Below, piece after piece: positions 5,857-13,422 of a stretch of 14,602 bases of DNA. Every line of letters begins with the position of its first letter. Within the stretch, counting starts at the first letter, position 1. The notes under the pieces were generated by a model, which was not told the origin of the DNA, did not search any database, and saw only the letters and a list, made by a program, of their open reading frames with translations. The DNA lies in NCBI GenBank assembly GCA_019114715.1, contig DXEZ01000034.1:1-14602 (forward strand). Direction: 5' to 3'. This DNA is from Candidatus Sphingobacterium stercoripullorum. GTDB lineage: Bacteria; Bacteroidota; Bacteroidia; Sphingobacteriales; Sphingobacteriaceae. The translations under genes and the position numbers were made by a program.

Positions 5857-7695
5857 CTAAATTATTCCAAACAAGGAGGCTCCCTTTTCTCCCAGTCGAT
5901 CGATACGCTTTTCTACAACTGGGTCTTTAATTAATTCTGGTGCATGATGCGGTTTCTTCCTAGCGTCAATAATCAACGGACCTCTACAACCCCAGTGTTT
6001 ATTTTCAATAAACTCCCCTACTCCATAAATATCGTGCGATGGATTGCTTTTTGTAAATGTAGCCCAAACAAAATTATTGACATTTTCAGCAGCAAACTCT
6101 ACATCATCTACTATAACGATCAACATAACACCAGATAAGTCTTTTGGCTCCAGTGCTTTTGACCAAGTTCTGATTCGCTCGTTTTCTGTCGTATAGTCTA
6201 TAAATTCATTTCCACTAACAACCATCATACCAGGAAGTGCCATCTTGGACTGATTAAAAGGCCTAGGCAGATCTGTTGGACTCCAGGCTTCTGTTTTCAA
6301 CGTTCTACGTTTTTTTCCAACGGCAGCAAATACCACTTTTGATCCTGCATTCAATCCATCTCCAGTGTAATCTAAAGTATCGATCGTGGTATTGGTTTGA
6401 AAGTGTAAATCCCGATCTAATTCCAAACGTTCCATCATATGGATTAGGAACCCTGAAACATCGTTTATATCGAGCTGGGGATCGTCTTGGAGGTTAGCAA
6501 TGAAGAGATACTTGGCCAGGCTCAATTGATTTTTCCCTAGAATTTGATTGGATATTGTAAGCAGCTCTTGTGGTCTATCTACTTCTTGATAAGGAGTATA
6601 CCTTTCGCTACCAATAGCAAACAACAAGGGATGAACACCTGCTGCATCAACGGCATGTACAGCATGTAAACCATTTATTTCTTGTGGAATAGCATCTCCT
6701 ACAATCTCATGAATAAGTGCACCAAAGCTGGTGTCCTCCTGGGGTGGTCTGCCCACCACGGTAAAGGCCCAGATAGCATCCTTTTTATGGTAGACATTAT
6801 GGACTTTCATTAAAGGGAAAGGGTGTGTTAAACTGTAATACCCTAAGTGGTCCCCAAAAGGTCCTTCCGGCTTATTCTCGCCAGGGTATACGGTACCCGT
6901 TATAACAAAATCTGCATCAGCAGAAATGCAAAACCCTTCATTATCGTAAAAATATCGAAATCTTCTTTTTCCCAATGCCCCGGCAAATAGCAATTCGGAT
7001 AAATCTTCCGGCAAAGGCATCACTGCGGCTAAAGAATGAGATGGAGGACCTCCAATAAACACACTTACTTTTAAGGGCTGACCTAATTCATTCGCTAGCG
7101 TTTGATGCACACCTATTCCGCGATGCAATTGGTAATGTAGCCCAGCTTCTTGATTACTTAAATAATCATTTCCAGAATATTGAATCCTGTACATCCCCAA
7201 ATTGGACTTCATAACACCTGGGTTTATGGGATTCTCTGTATAGACTTGAGGCATGGTAACAAAAGCCCCCCCATCCATCGGCCAGTTCACAATTTGAGGG
7301 AGTTCAGATAACTTCGTCTTCCCAAAACTTATGGGAGCATTGGAGCTTACTTTTTTCGGTAAAGCTCCTAAAGCAGTCATACTACTGCTGACGTACTTTA
7401 AAGGGTTCTTCAAAACTGCTGTGGGATCCATTTTCACCTGCACAAGCTTTTGAATATCGTCCAAAGTATCCCTAAACATGAACTTTGACCTTTCTAGAGT
7501 TCCAAAGAGGTTCGAAACTGCGGGAAAAGGGCTGCCTTTTACATTTTCAAATAAAAGTGCAGGTCCTTGATTATCAAAAACTCGCATATGAATTGCTGCC
7601 ATCTCTAGATTTGGATCAACCTCTTCTTTTATACGTATTAAATGACCGTGTTTCTCTAAATCTGCAACACAAGAAGCTAGACTATTGTATCCCAT
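5857..7695 (-). CDS. UbiD-family decarboxylase (probable menaquinone-pathway type)
   Basis: A 612-residue prenyl-FMN-dependent decarboxylase of the UbiD family. The prFMN and metal region shows S164-N165-L-G-M-Y-R170. The catalytic acid region reads P276-E277-G-P-F-G-D282-H-L-G-Y-Y. R170, E277 and D282 thus match the Arg-Glu-Glu/Asp catalytic triad described for UbiD/Fdc1 enzymes. The PPSHSLAAV stretch (218-226) and SERYTPYQE near 363-371 are also typical. It is longer than E. coli UbiD (about 497), like many Bacteroidota homologues annotated as menaquinone biosynthesis decarboxylases, with an extended C-terminal region. Most of these taxa use menaquinone only, so a quinone role is likely but not proven. 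No prenyl-FMN synthase (UbiX) gene is in the window. It has its own promoter upstream and is followed 5 bp later by folB. Confidence 0.9.
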   Translation of the reverse strand: MGYNSLASCVADLEKHGHLIRIKEEVDPNLEMAAIHMRVFDNQGPALLFENVKGSPFPAVSNLFGTLERSKFMFRDTLDDIQKLVQVKMDPTAVLKNPLKYVSSSMTALGALPKKVSSNAPISFGKTKLSELPQIVNWPMDGGAFVTMPQVYTENPINPGVMKSNLGMYRIQYSGNDYLSNQEAGLHYQLHRGIGVHQTLANELGQPLKVSVFIGGPPSHSLAAVMPLPEDLSELLFAGALGKRRFRYFYDNEGFCISADADFVITGTVYPGENKPEGPFGDHLGYYSLTHPFPLMKVHNVYHKKDAIWAFTVVGRPPQEDTSFGALIHEIVGDAIPQEINGLHAVHAVDAAGVHPLLFAIGSERYTPYQEVDRPQELLTISNQILGKNQLSLAKYLFIANLQDDPQLDINDVSGFLIHMMERLELDRDLHFQTNTTIDTLDYTGDGLNAGSKVVFAAVGKKRRTLKTEAWSPTDLPRPFNQSKMALPGMMVVSGNEFIDYTTENERIRTWSKALEPKDLSGVMLIVIVDDVEFAAENVNNFVWATFTKSNPSHDIYGVGEFIENKHWGCRGPLIIDARKKPHHAPELIKDPVVEKRIDRLGEKGASLFGII

Positions 7696-7727
7696 TTATA
7701 GATTCTTAAATATAATTCTTTTGTTCA

Positions 7728-7735
7728 CAAAAATA
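7728..7735 (-). promoter_or_regulatory. -7 element of the ubiD-folB operon promoter
   Basis: On the reverse strand TATTTTTG is an exact match to the Bacteroidota -7 consensus TAnnTTTG, ending 32 bp before the decarboxylase ATG. Transcription would start near 7722. I see no strong -33 element at the ideal spacing. Confidence 0.5.
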
Positions 7736-7808
7736 GCAGAATATTCGGCAATAAGCGAGTAAACTATTTTCTTAGAAAGTTAATTTGAAAACACGACGAA
7801 GAATAACC

Positions 7809-8696
7809 TTACTTCTTTAAGGGGAAACTCACGTATTGGGAATAGGGAACTTCAACCAATTCGCGCTTTATGTAATAATCATGGAACAACTTAAATTTAT
7901 TCTTCAAAAAACTCACTTTTATTAAGTGAAAGTCTTCATCGGGAATTTTATAATATTTTTTCAGTGCCCAATTAAGAATACTAGAAACCACAAAAGGGAA
8001 AGGGACTCTAAGAATATTTGTCGTTTTACTTACCGAATCAATAAGACGCCTAATAGTGCATTTAATATCTCCCTGTACTTGAACCACTTTATTAATAAAC
8101 TCATCCTGATTAACAATGAGCAACACACTATTTAAGAAACCCTCCATGGGAATGGGATATACTTCCTTTTCCTCAACAGCTTTCCAGCTAAGCCTATATC
8201 TTCTAGCAGCAATTTTCCTCAAAGATTCATACAAGAAGGTTCCCTTTTCCCAAATCCAATCTTTAATAATGATAGTGTATTGTATCCCAGAATCTTTGAA
8301 CATTTCAACCATGGGCTTGATGTAATAAACGTCCACTTTGCGGACCACATAAACTATACGTTTTCCACTTTTCTTTAAAATCAAATTTACATACTGCGAA
8401 AGATAAGCCAACTCTATTGTTCTTTTGATGGGGTCATATAGTCCAAAGTTTGAGAAATAAAACGCAATTTGAGGCGTCAAAAGCTCATTGTAAAACGAAT
8501 CACTTAAATCTTGAGATAGCAAATCAAGTTCTATTAACTGAATATTTTCATTTTTCAGAGGCTCTGGATCGGGCTTTACCCCTTGGTGACTAGCAATAGC
8601 AAACACATGGTATTTCTCTGCTAGTTTTTCAACTATACACCTCCCTACAAAGCTTGTTGTACCAACAAACCAAAGCTCTTGTTTATTGTTTTTCAT
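7809..8696 (-). CDS. NAD(P)-binding SDR/NmrA-like protein, function unknown
   Basis: A 295-residue protein with an N-terminal Rossmann start: a beta strand LWFVG, then G12-T-T-S15-F-V-G18 and an alpha helix, like atypical or extended short-chain dehydrogenases. The usual middle Gly of GxxGxxG is Ser15. A second strand HVFAIAS (30-36), an acidic strand LIELDLL near 54-60, and IAFYFSNFG near 77-85 fit the remaining Rossmann strands. No convincing Tyr-x-x-x-Lys catalytic pair is visible, so it may be a non-catalytic or atypical SDR. It carries no signal peptide and no clear membrane span. It is separated from the decarboxylase gene by 113 bp containing that gene's promoter, and no clear promoter of its own is seen. 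The exact role cannot be assigned. Confidence 0.7.
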   Translation of the reverse strand: MKNNKQELWFVGTTSFVGRCIVEKLAEKYHVFAIASHQGVKPDPEPLKNENIQLIELDLLSQDLSDSFYNELLTPQIAFYFSNFGLYDPIKRTIELAYLSQYVNLILKKSGKRIVYVVRKVDVYYIKPMVEMFKDSGIQYTIIIKDWIWEKGTFLYESLRKIAARRYRLSWKAVEEKEVYPIPMEGFLNSVLLIVNQDEFINKVVQVQGDIKCTIRRLIDSVSKTTNILRVPFPFVVSSILNWALKKYYKIPDEDFHLIKVSFLKNKFKLFHDYYIKRELVEVPYSQYVSFPLKK

Positions 8697-8777
8697 AACA
8701 CATAAGTATCAATATTTAGTACTGTGAAAACAAGTAGAGTATAATTTTGTTTTGCCATATGGGATGAATTTCACTGT

Positions 8778-8791
8778 TGAAATGCATTTCA
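8778..8791. promoter_or_regulatory. Perfect 14-bp palindrome, possible operator
   Basis: TGAAATGCATTTCA is its own reverse complement. It sits inside a looser dyad in which GATGAA (8763-8768) mirrors TTCATC (8788-8793), and TTTCA (8769-8773) mirrors the adjacent TGAAA (8778-8782). It lies about 80 bp upstream of the reverse-strand SDR-like gene, a position that would suit a regulator. No regulator is identified. Confidence 0.35.
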
Positions 8792-9149
8792 TCTCTTTGA
8801 ATCAATTAGTTTATCTTCTGCTACATACATTAAGAATAACTATCCTTTAAAGCGGCCTTACAACTAACCAGTTTACCAAGTTAGACAAGTGATTTCCAAC
8901 ACAGTTTATTAAATTATCTACAGTTTTTGTACTCCAATTAATAAATAATTTAACCAAAACTCTCTTCTCTGCACCCTTAGACTTTGACTATAACCTGACA
9001 CATAGAATTAAAAAAAGCAGTTAATAACAATACAAAACAGCAATAACCTTCTAAAACACAAGCCGCTACACTGACACCATCCAAACCCAATATGTATATG
9101 TCTAAAATATGTAAAACTCACTTTTAGCTACCCATTACCTATTCTTTTC

Positions 9150-9172
9150 ATTCAATAATTGAATTATATTTG
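9150..9172 (+). promoter_or_regulatory. Cryptochrome/photolyase promoter with abutting palindrome
   Basis: TATATTTG at 9165-9172 is an exact TAnnTTTG -7 element, 46 bp before the ATG. Immediately upstream, ATTCAATAATTGAAT (9150-9164) is a perfect 15-bp palindrome that fills the promoter spacer. A dimeric regulator bound there would touch RNA polymerase directly, so this is a good operator candidate. The -33 element is weak (TTCT near 9142), consistent with regulated expression. Confidence 0.55.
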
Positions 9173-9218
9173 CATCCTATCATTGAGTACGGAAAACGGG
9201 GGTTAAGTAGAGGAAATT

Positions 9219-10436
9219 ATGGAAACAAGGAAAAGAGTTATTCTGGTATGGTTCAGAAATGATTTAAGATTGCATGACAATGAAATGCTTAGTGAAGTTG
9301 AAGAAAGGGCATCCATAGTTATTCCTGTATATATTTTCGATAAACGCTATTTTTCAACTAATAAATACGGAAATAAAAACACCGGCGTTCTTAGGGCAGA
9401 ATTTCTTCGACAGAGTGTCAAAGCACTCAGGAAAGATTTACAAGCAATGGATAGCGACCTACTCGTTTACCATGGGTTCCCTGAAGACATCCTGCCACGT
9501 TTAGCAGTAAAGTACGAAGTAGATCAAGTATATCACCATCGTGAAGTTGCACAAAGAGAGACGACTATTTCAGAATTAGTAGAGACCGCATTATGGCAGT
9601 ATGAAATAGATTTAAAGCATTTTATTGGTCATACACTGTATCATAAAGAAGACCTCCCCTTCTCAGTTAGGGAAATTCCAGAAGCTTTTGCGAATTTTCG
9701 AAAAGAAATAGAGCGTGAGAGCTTTGTACGAGAACCGTTTCCAAAGCCTTCAAGCTTGCTTACTCCAAAGCATCTGGAGAAAACCAACATCCCCAGCCTA
9801 GAAGAGTTAGGCTATGACCAAAAGGAACTGGAGTTTATCAAAAACGCACCTCTAGCTATTAAAGCAGGTGAGAAAAATGCTTTAAAATCGTTAAAAGACT
9901 TTTTTACTTCAGATTTTTGGGATAATCAAGGGAACATCACTGCCATTACTCCTTATATAGCATCTGGAACAATTAGCCCTATTTATATTTACCACAAGCT
10001 TATTCAGAGTAAACTAAAGGACCATAAAAAAGGATATGAGAAAGTGTTGAAAGCACTCTTTTGGAGAGACTACTTTCGTTTTATGCTTAAAAAACACAAG
10101 AACATCTTCTTCAAGAATCTGGATAAAAAACAAAACTTAAAAAACAACTTGGAACTTTTGACCCAATGGAAAAACGGGAATACGGGTGTTGAGCAAGTAG
10201 ACAGCATCATCCAAGACCTACATAAAACGGGATTAATAAAATACAGTCAACGAAAAATAGTTGGAGGCTTTCTCATTCAAAAATTAAAACAGAATTGGCT
10301 GGAAGGAGCTTCATTTTTCGAAGAACATTTAATAGATTATGAGCCTGCAAGCAATTATGGCTATTGGGCCCATATTGCAGGTGTGGGTACAAGCAAAAAA
10401 GAAAACAAACAAAAAGAATGGGGTAAACTAGTTTAA
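9219..10436 (+). CDS. Cryptochrome/photolyase family protein, DASH-like, C-terminally short
   Basis: A 405-residue protein. Residues 1-130 form the N-terminal antenna-type alpha/beta domain (V-W-F-R-N-D-L-R-L-H-D-N at 10-21). The C-terminal helical FAD domain includes TPYIASGTISP (244-254), ALFWRDYFRFM (279-289), NTG (321-323), L371-I-D-Y and S378-N-Y-G-Y-W-A-H-I-A-G-V-G390. These point to the DASH cryptochrome branch, which repairs single-stranded DNA or senses blue light. Several FAD-domain signatures are degenerate: no YKETRN-like segment appears before residue 245, and Y342-S-Q-R-K replaces the usual N-R-x-R block. The protein stops 15 residues after AGVG, where relatives continue for about 30-40 more. 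No frameshift restores the missing end. It could be a divergent repair enzyme or a sensor. Confidence 0.82.
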   Translation: METRKRVILVWFRNDLRLHDNEMLSEVEERASIVIPVYIFDKRYFSTNKYGNKNTGVLRAEFLRQSVKALRKDLQAMDSDLLVYHGFPEDILPRLAVKYEVDQVYHHREVAQRETTISELVETALWQYEIDLKHFIGHTLYHKEDLPFSVREIPEAFANFRKEIERESFVREPFPKPSSLLTPKHLEKTNIPSLEELGYDQKELEFIKNAPLAIKAGEKNALKSLKDFFTSDFWDNQGNITAITPYIASGTISPIYIYHKLIQSKLKDHKKGYEKVLKALFWRDYFRFMLKKHKNIFFKNLDKKQNLKNNLELLTQWKNGNTGVEQVDSIIQDLHKTGLIKYSQRKIVGGFLIQKLKQNWLEGASFFEEHLIDYEPASNYGYWAHIAGVGTSKKENKQKEWGKLV

Positions 10437-10506
10437 CAGTGGCTCATTTTTTACAAAAACAATAATTTTATACAATATAACAGCCGAACAAAAAAACAAT
10501 TACTAA

Positions 10507-10562
10507 CTTAGTTGGTTAATATTTAAAATAGATATAATTTCTATAGCTTAGTTGCACAACTA
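10507..10562. repeat. Short repeats upstream of the sucA promoter
   Basis: CTTAGTTG occurs at 10507-10514 and again at 10547-10554, 40 bp apart (about four helical turns). The second copy is part of an inverted repeat, TAGTTG-CA-CAACTA (10549-10562), about 42 bp upstream of the sucA -7 element. It could be a regulator site, but short AT-rich repeats also arise by chance. Confidence 0.3.
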
Positions 10563-10603
10563 TGATCTTTCAAGAGTTTCTCAGAAACATTATAAATATT
10601 TGC

Positions 10604-10611
10604 TAACTTTG
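10604..10611 (+). promoter_or_regulatory. -7 element of the sucAB promoter
   Basis: TAACTTTG matches TAnnTTTG exactly. Transcription would start near 10617, giving a leader of about 25 nt before the sucA ATG. The -33 region is poor. Confidence 0.55.
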
Positions 10612-10641
10612 CATAGATTTTAAGAGGCTTTAAGTAAATCC

Positions 10642-13386
10642 ATGGACAAATTATCTTATTTAAGCAACGCAGATTCTTCTTACATCGATTCTTTATACCA
10701 ATTATACAAAGAAGACCCTTCATCTGTTGATTCAAGTTGGAAAAAATTTTTTGAAGGTTTTGAATTTGGTCAAAGTAGTGTTAACGGCACAGAGTCAAGC
10801 TTTAACGACTTACCAATCGATGCTAAGCATGCAATAAAAGAAATTAATGTTCTCAATATGATTCACGGATACCGTGATAGAGGACATTTATTCACAGAGA
10901 CCAACCCGGTTCGTGAGCGTAGAAAGTATTACCCAGGAAAAGAACTAGAAACATTTGGTCTTTCCGATGAAGATTTAGAAACTGTCTTCAATGCAGGGAT
11001 AGAAGTTGGTTTAGGACCAGCCAAGTTAAAAGACATTCTTACTCTTTTAGAGGAAACATACTGCCGGTCAATTGGTGCACAATTTAAGTACATACGGAAT
11101 CCTGAAAAAATAAAATTTTTACAAGGCCGCATGGAAAGTGAAAGAAACCTTCCATCCTTCACAAACGAAGAGAAAAAAAGGATTCTTAAAAAATTAAATG
11201 ACGCAGTAGCATTTGAAAGCTTTTTAGGCACAAAGTTCTTAGGACAAAAACGTTTTTCATTAGAAGGTGCAGAATCCTTAATACCGGCGTTAGACTCGGT
11301 AATTGAAACTGGTTCTTCTTTAGGAATCGAAGAGTTTGTCATAGGAATGGCTCACAGAGGAAGGTTGAACGTCCTTGCTAATATAATGGGCAAAGCCTAT
11401 AAAACTGTATTCTCCGAGTTTGAAGGAAAAACAGAGGAAATCGACCCCGAGGTTGATTTTGGTGGTGACGTAAAGTACCACTTAGGGCATTCTACAGACG
11501 TAAAAACTAAGGATGGCAAAAACATCCATCTAAGTATGGCCCCTAACCCATCGCACTTAGAAACTGTCGATCCTATTGTTGAGGGAATGACACGCTCAAA
11601 AATCGATATGAAGTACAACGGCGATTCTTCTAAGATCGCCCCTATATTAATTCACGGAGATGCAGCACTAGCTGCTCAAGGAGTGGTTTATGAGGTCATT
11701 CAAATGTCTAAGCTGAGAAGCTTTAGAACTGGGGGTACCATCCATATTGCAATTAATAATCAAGTAGGGTTTACTACGAACTATAAAGACGCACGTTCAT
11801 CAACTTATTGTACAGACATTGCTAAGGTAACTTTATCACCGGTATTCCACGTAAATGGAGATGATGTTGAGGCCTTAGTTTATGCTATAAACTTAGCAGT
11901 TGAATACCGTCAGCGCTATAAAACAGATGTATTCATTGACATTTTATGTTATAGACGTTACGGACACAACGAGGCAGATGAGCCTAAGTTCACGCAACCA
12001 TTATTATACAAAGCGATTGAAAAACATCCCAACCCTCGTCAATTATATGTTAACAAACTGGTTGAAGAGAAGGTTATCGATGAAAAGTTTGCTAAAGAAA
12101 TGGAAGTCTCTTTCCGTCAGCACTTACAGCATCTACTAGATGAGGCTAAGGAAGAGCACACCATTACCGAGAACATTCCGATGTTCAAAGGAGCCTGGGC
12201 CAACTTACGCCCCGCAAAACCAGATGACTTATTTACAAAAGTTGACACCAAGGTTGACAAAAAAACCTTCCTAGAGTTAGCTACCAAAATAAGTACGCTT
12301 CCTGAAGAAAAAGTATTTTTCAGAAAGATCCGAAGAGTATACGACGATCGTTTAAAAATGATTGAGAAGGATCGTTACGACTGGGCTATGGGTGAGCTGA
12401 TGGCTTATGCTACTTTATTAAACGAAGGTTACCGAGTAAGAATTAGCGGACAAGATGTGGAGCGCGGAACGTTCTCCCACCGTCATGCAGTAGTCACTTT
12501 AGAGGATTCTGAAGAAACATATACGCCGCTAAAAAACATCAAAGGAGGTGAGAAATTCGATATTTACAACTCCCACTTATCCGAGTATGGTGTTTTAGGT
12601 TTTGAATACGGTTACGCTTCAGTTAACCCCAATAGTTTAACTATCTGGGAAGCTCAATTTGGAGATTTTGTCAACGGTGCGCAAATAGTCATCGATCAAT
12701 ACATTAGCAGTGGAGAAACGAAATGGAGAAGATCAAACGGCTTAGTACTTTTATTACCACACGGTTATGAAGGTCAAGGACCTGAGCACTCGTCTGGTCG
12801 CCTAGAGAGATTTTTAGAGCTTTGTGCAAACTACAACATGATTGTAGCTAACTGTACAACACCCGCCAACTATTTCCATTTGTTAAGAAGGCAACAACTA
12901 AGAGACTTCCGTAAGCCATTAGTTGTAATGACACCAAAAAGTCTCCTGAGACATCCTAAGGTTGTCTCGTCGGTAAATGACTTTAGCACGGATGATTTCC
13001 AAGAAGTCATAGACGATACTAGCGTAAAAGCAAATGACGTAAAACGTGTGCTATTATGTTCAGGTAAAATCTATTACGACTTACTCGATAAGCAGCAAAG
13101 TGAAAAAATAGAAAATGTAGCTATTGTCAGGCTCGAGCAGTTATACCCAGTACCAGAGCAACAATTAAAAGAGCTTAAAAAGAAATATAAAAAGGCTTCG
13201 TTTGTTTGGGTACAAGAAGAAAACGAGAACATGGGTGCTTGGCCTTTCTATTGTAGGACATTCAACAAAAGTTTCTTAGATTTAGATGTAGTTGCTAGAG
13301 ATGAAAATGCTTCACCTGCAACTGGGTTTATGAAATTACATATTGAGCAACAAAAAGAGCTCCTTGAGAGAGCATTCAAATTATAA
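10642..13386 (+). CDS. sucA: 2-oxoglutarate dehydrogenase E1 component
   Basis: A 914-residue thiamine-diphosphate-dependent E1 that decarboxylates 2-oxoglutarate and passes the succinyl group to the lipoyl arm of E2 in the TCA cycle. The short N-terminal arm (YLSNADSSYIDSLYQLYKED) is the conserved E2-binding segment. The E1 core contains MAHRGRLNVLANIMGK, the ThDP/Mg motif H338-G-D340 through N372-N373-Q374, RRYGHNEADEPKFTQP, and in the pyrimidine domain PHGYEGQGPEHSSGRLERF. Length is close to E. coli SucA (933). The ATG at 10642 begins the family's usual N-terminus and follows a good promoter. sucB begins 36 bp after the stop, so the two genes form an operon. Confidence 0.97.
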   Translation: MDKLSYLSNADSSYIDSLYQLYKEDPSSVDSSWKKFFEGFEFGQSSVNGTESSFNDLPIDAKHAIKEINVLNMIHGYRDRGHLFTETNPVRERRKYYPGKELETFGLSDEDLETVFNAGIEVGLGPAKLKDILTLLEETYCRSIGAQFKYIRNPEKIKFLQGRMESERNLPSFTNEEKKRILKKLNDAVAFESFLGTKFLGQKRFSLEGAESLIPALDSVIETGSSLGIEEFVIGMAHRGRLNVLANIMGKAYKTVFSEFEGKTEEIDPEVDFGGDVKYHLGHSTDVKTKDGKNIHLSMAPNPSHLETVDPIVEGMTRSKIDMKYNGDSSKIAPILIHGDAALAAQGVVYEVIQMSKLRSFRTGGTIHIAINNQVGFTTNYKDARSSTYCTDIAKVTLSPVFHVNGDDVEALVYAINLAVEYRQRYKTDVFIDILCYRRYGHNEADEPKFTQPLLYKAIEKHPNPRQLYVNKLVEEKVIDEKFAKEMEVSFRQHLQHLLDEAKEEHTITENIPMFKGAWANLRPAKPDDLFTKVDTKVDKKTFLELATKISTLPEEKVFFRKIRRVYDDRLKMIEKDRYDWAMGELMAYATLLNEGYRVRISGQDVERGTFSHRHAVVTLEDSEETYTPLKNIKGGEKFDIYNSHLSEYGVLGFEYGYASVNPNSLTIWEAQFGDFVNGAQIVIDQYISSGETKWRRSNGLVLLLPHGYEGQGPEHSSGRLERFLELCANYNMIVANCTTPANYFHLLRRQQLRDFRKPLVVMTPKSLLRHPKVVSSVNDFSTDDFQEVIDDTSVKANDVKRVLLCSGKIYYDLLDKQQSEKIENVAIVRLEQLYPVPEQQLKELKKKYKKASFVWVQEENENMGAWPFYCRTFNKSFLDLDVVARDENASPATGFMKLHIEQQKELLERAFKL

Positions 13387-13422
13387 ATTTACAGCTTGTT
13401 AATAAAATATAGATACTAAAAT

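Larger units (their letters stand above)
8697..9218. other. 522-bp intergenic region between divergent genes
   Basis: An AT-rich region with no reading frame beyond about 30 codons and no recognisable tRNA or riboswitch. It contains a perfect 14-bp palindrome at 8778-8791, a perfect 15-bp palindrome at 9150-9164 and a -7 element at 9165-9172. The stretch between about 8800 and 9140 has no structure that I can assign. Confidence 0.6.

Noticed and set aside
7745..7785. Possible terminator for the SDR-like gene
   Set aside because: The hairpin has bulges, a short stem and no T tract on the reverse strand.
8764..8850. 28-codon frame beginning ATGAATTTCACT in the intergenic region
   Set aside because: Short, no partner gene or overlap, and it runs through the palindromic region.
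10437..10500. Possible terminator after the cryptochrome gene (a TTTTTT run follows closely)
   Set aside because: No stable stem precedes the T run.
10437..10640. Frameshifted remainder of the cryptochrome C-terminus
   Set aside because: No frame downstream carries the expected conserved C-terminal residues.
10929..11342. 137-codon reverse-strand open frame inside sucA
   Set aside because: Shadow of a highly conserved gene.
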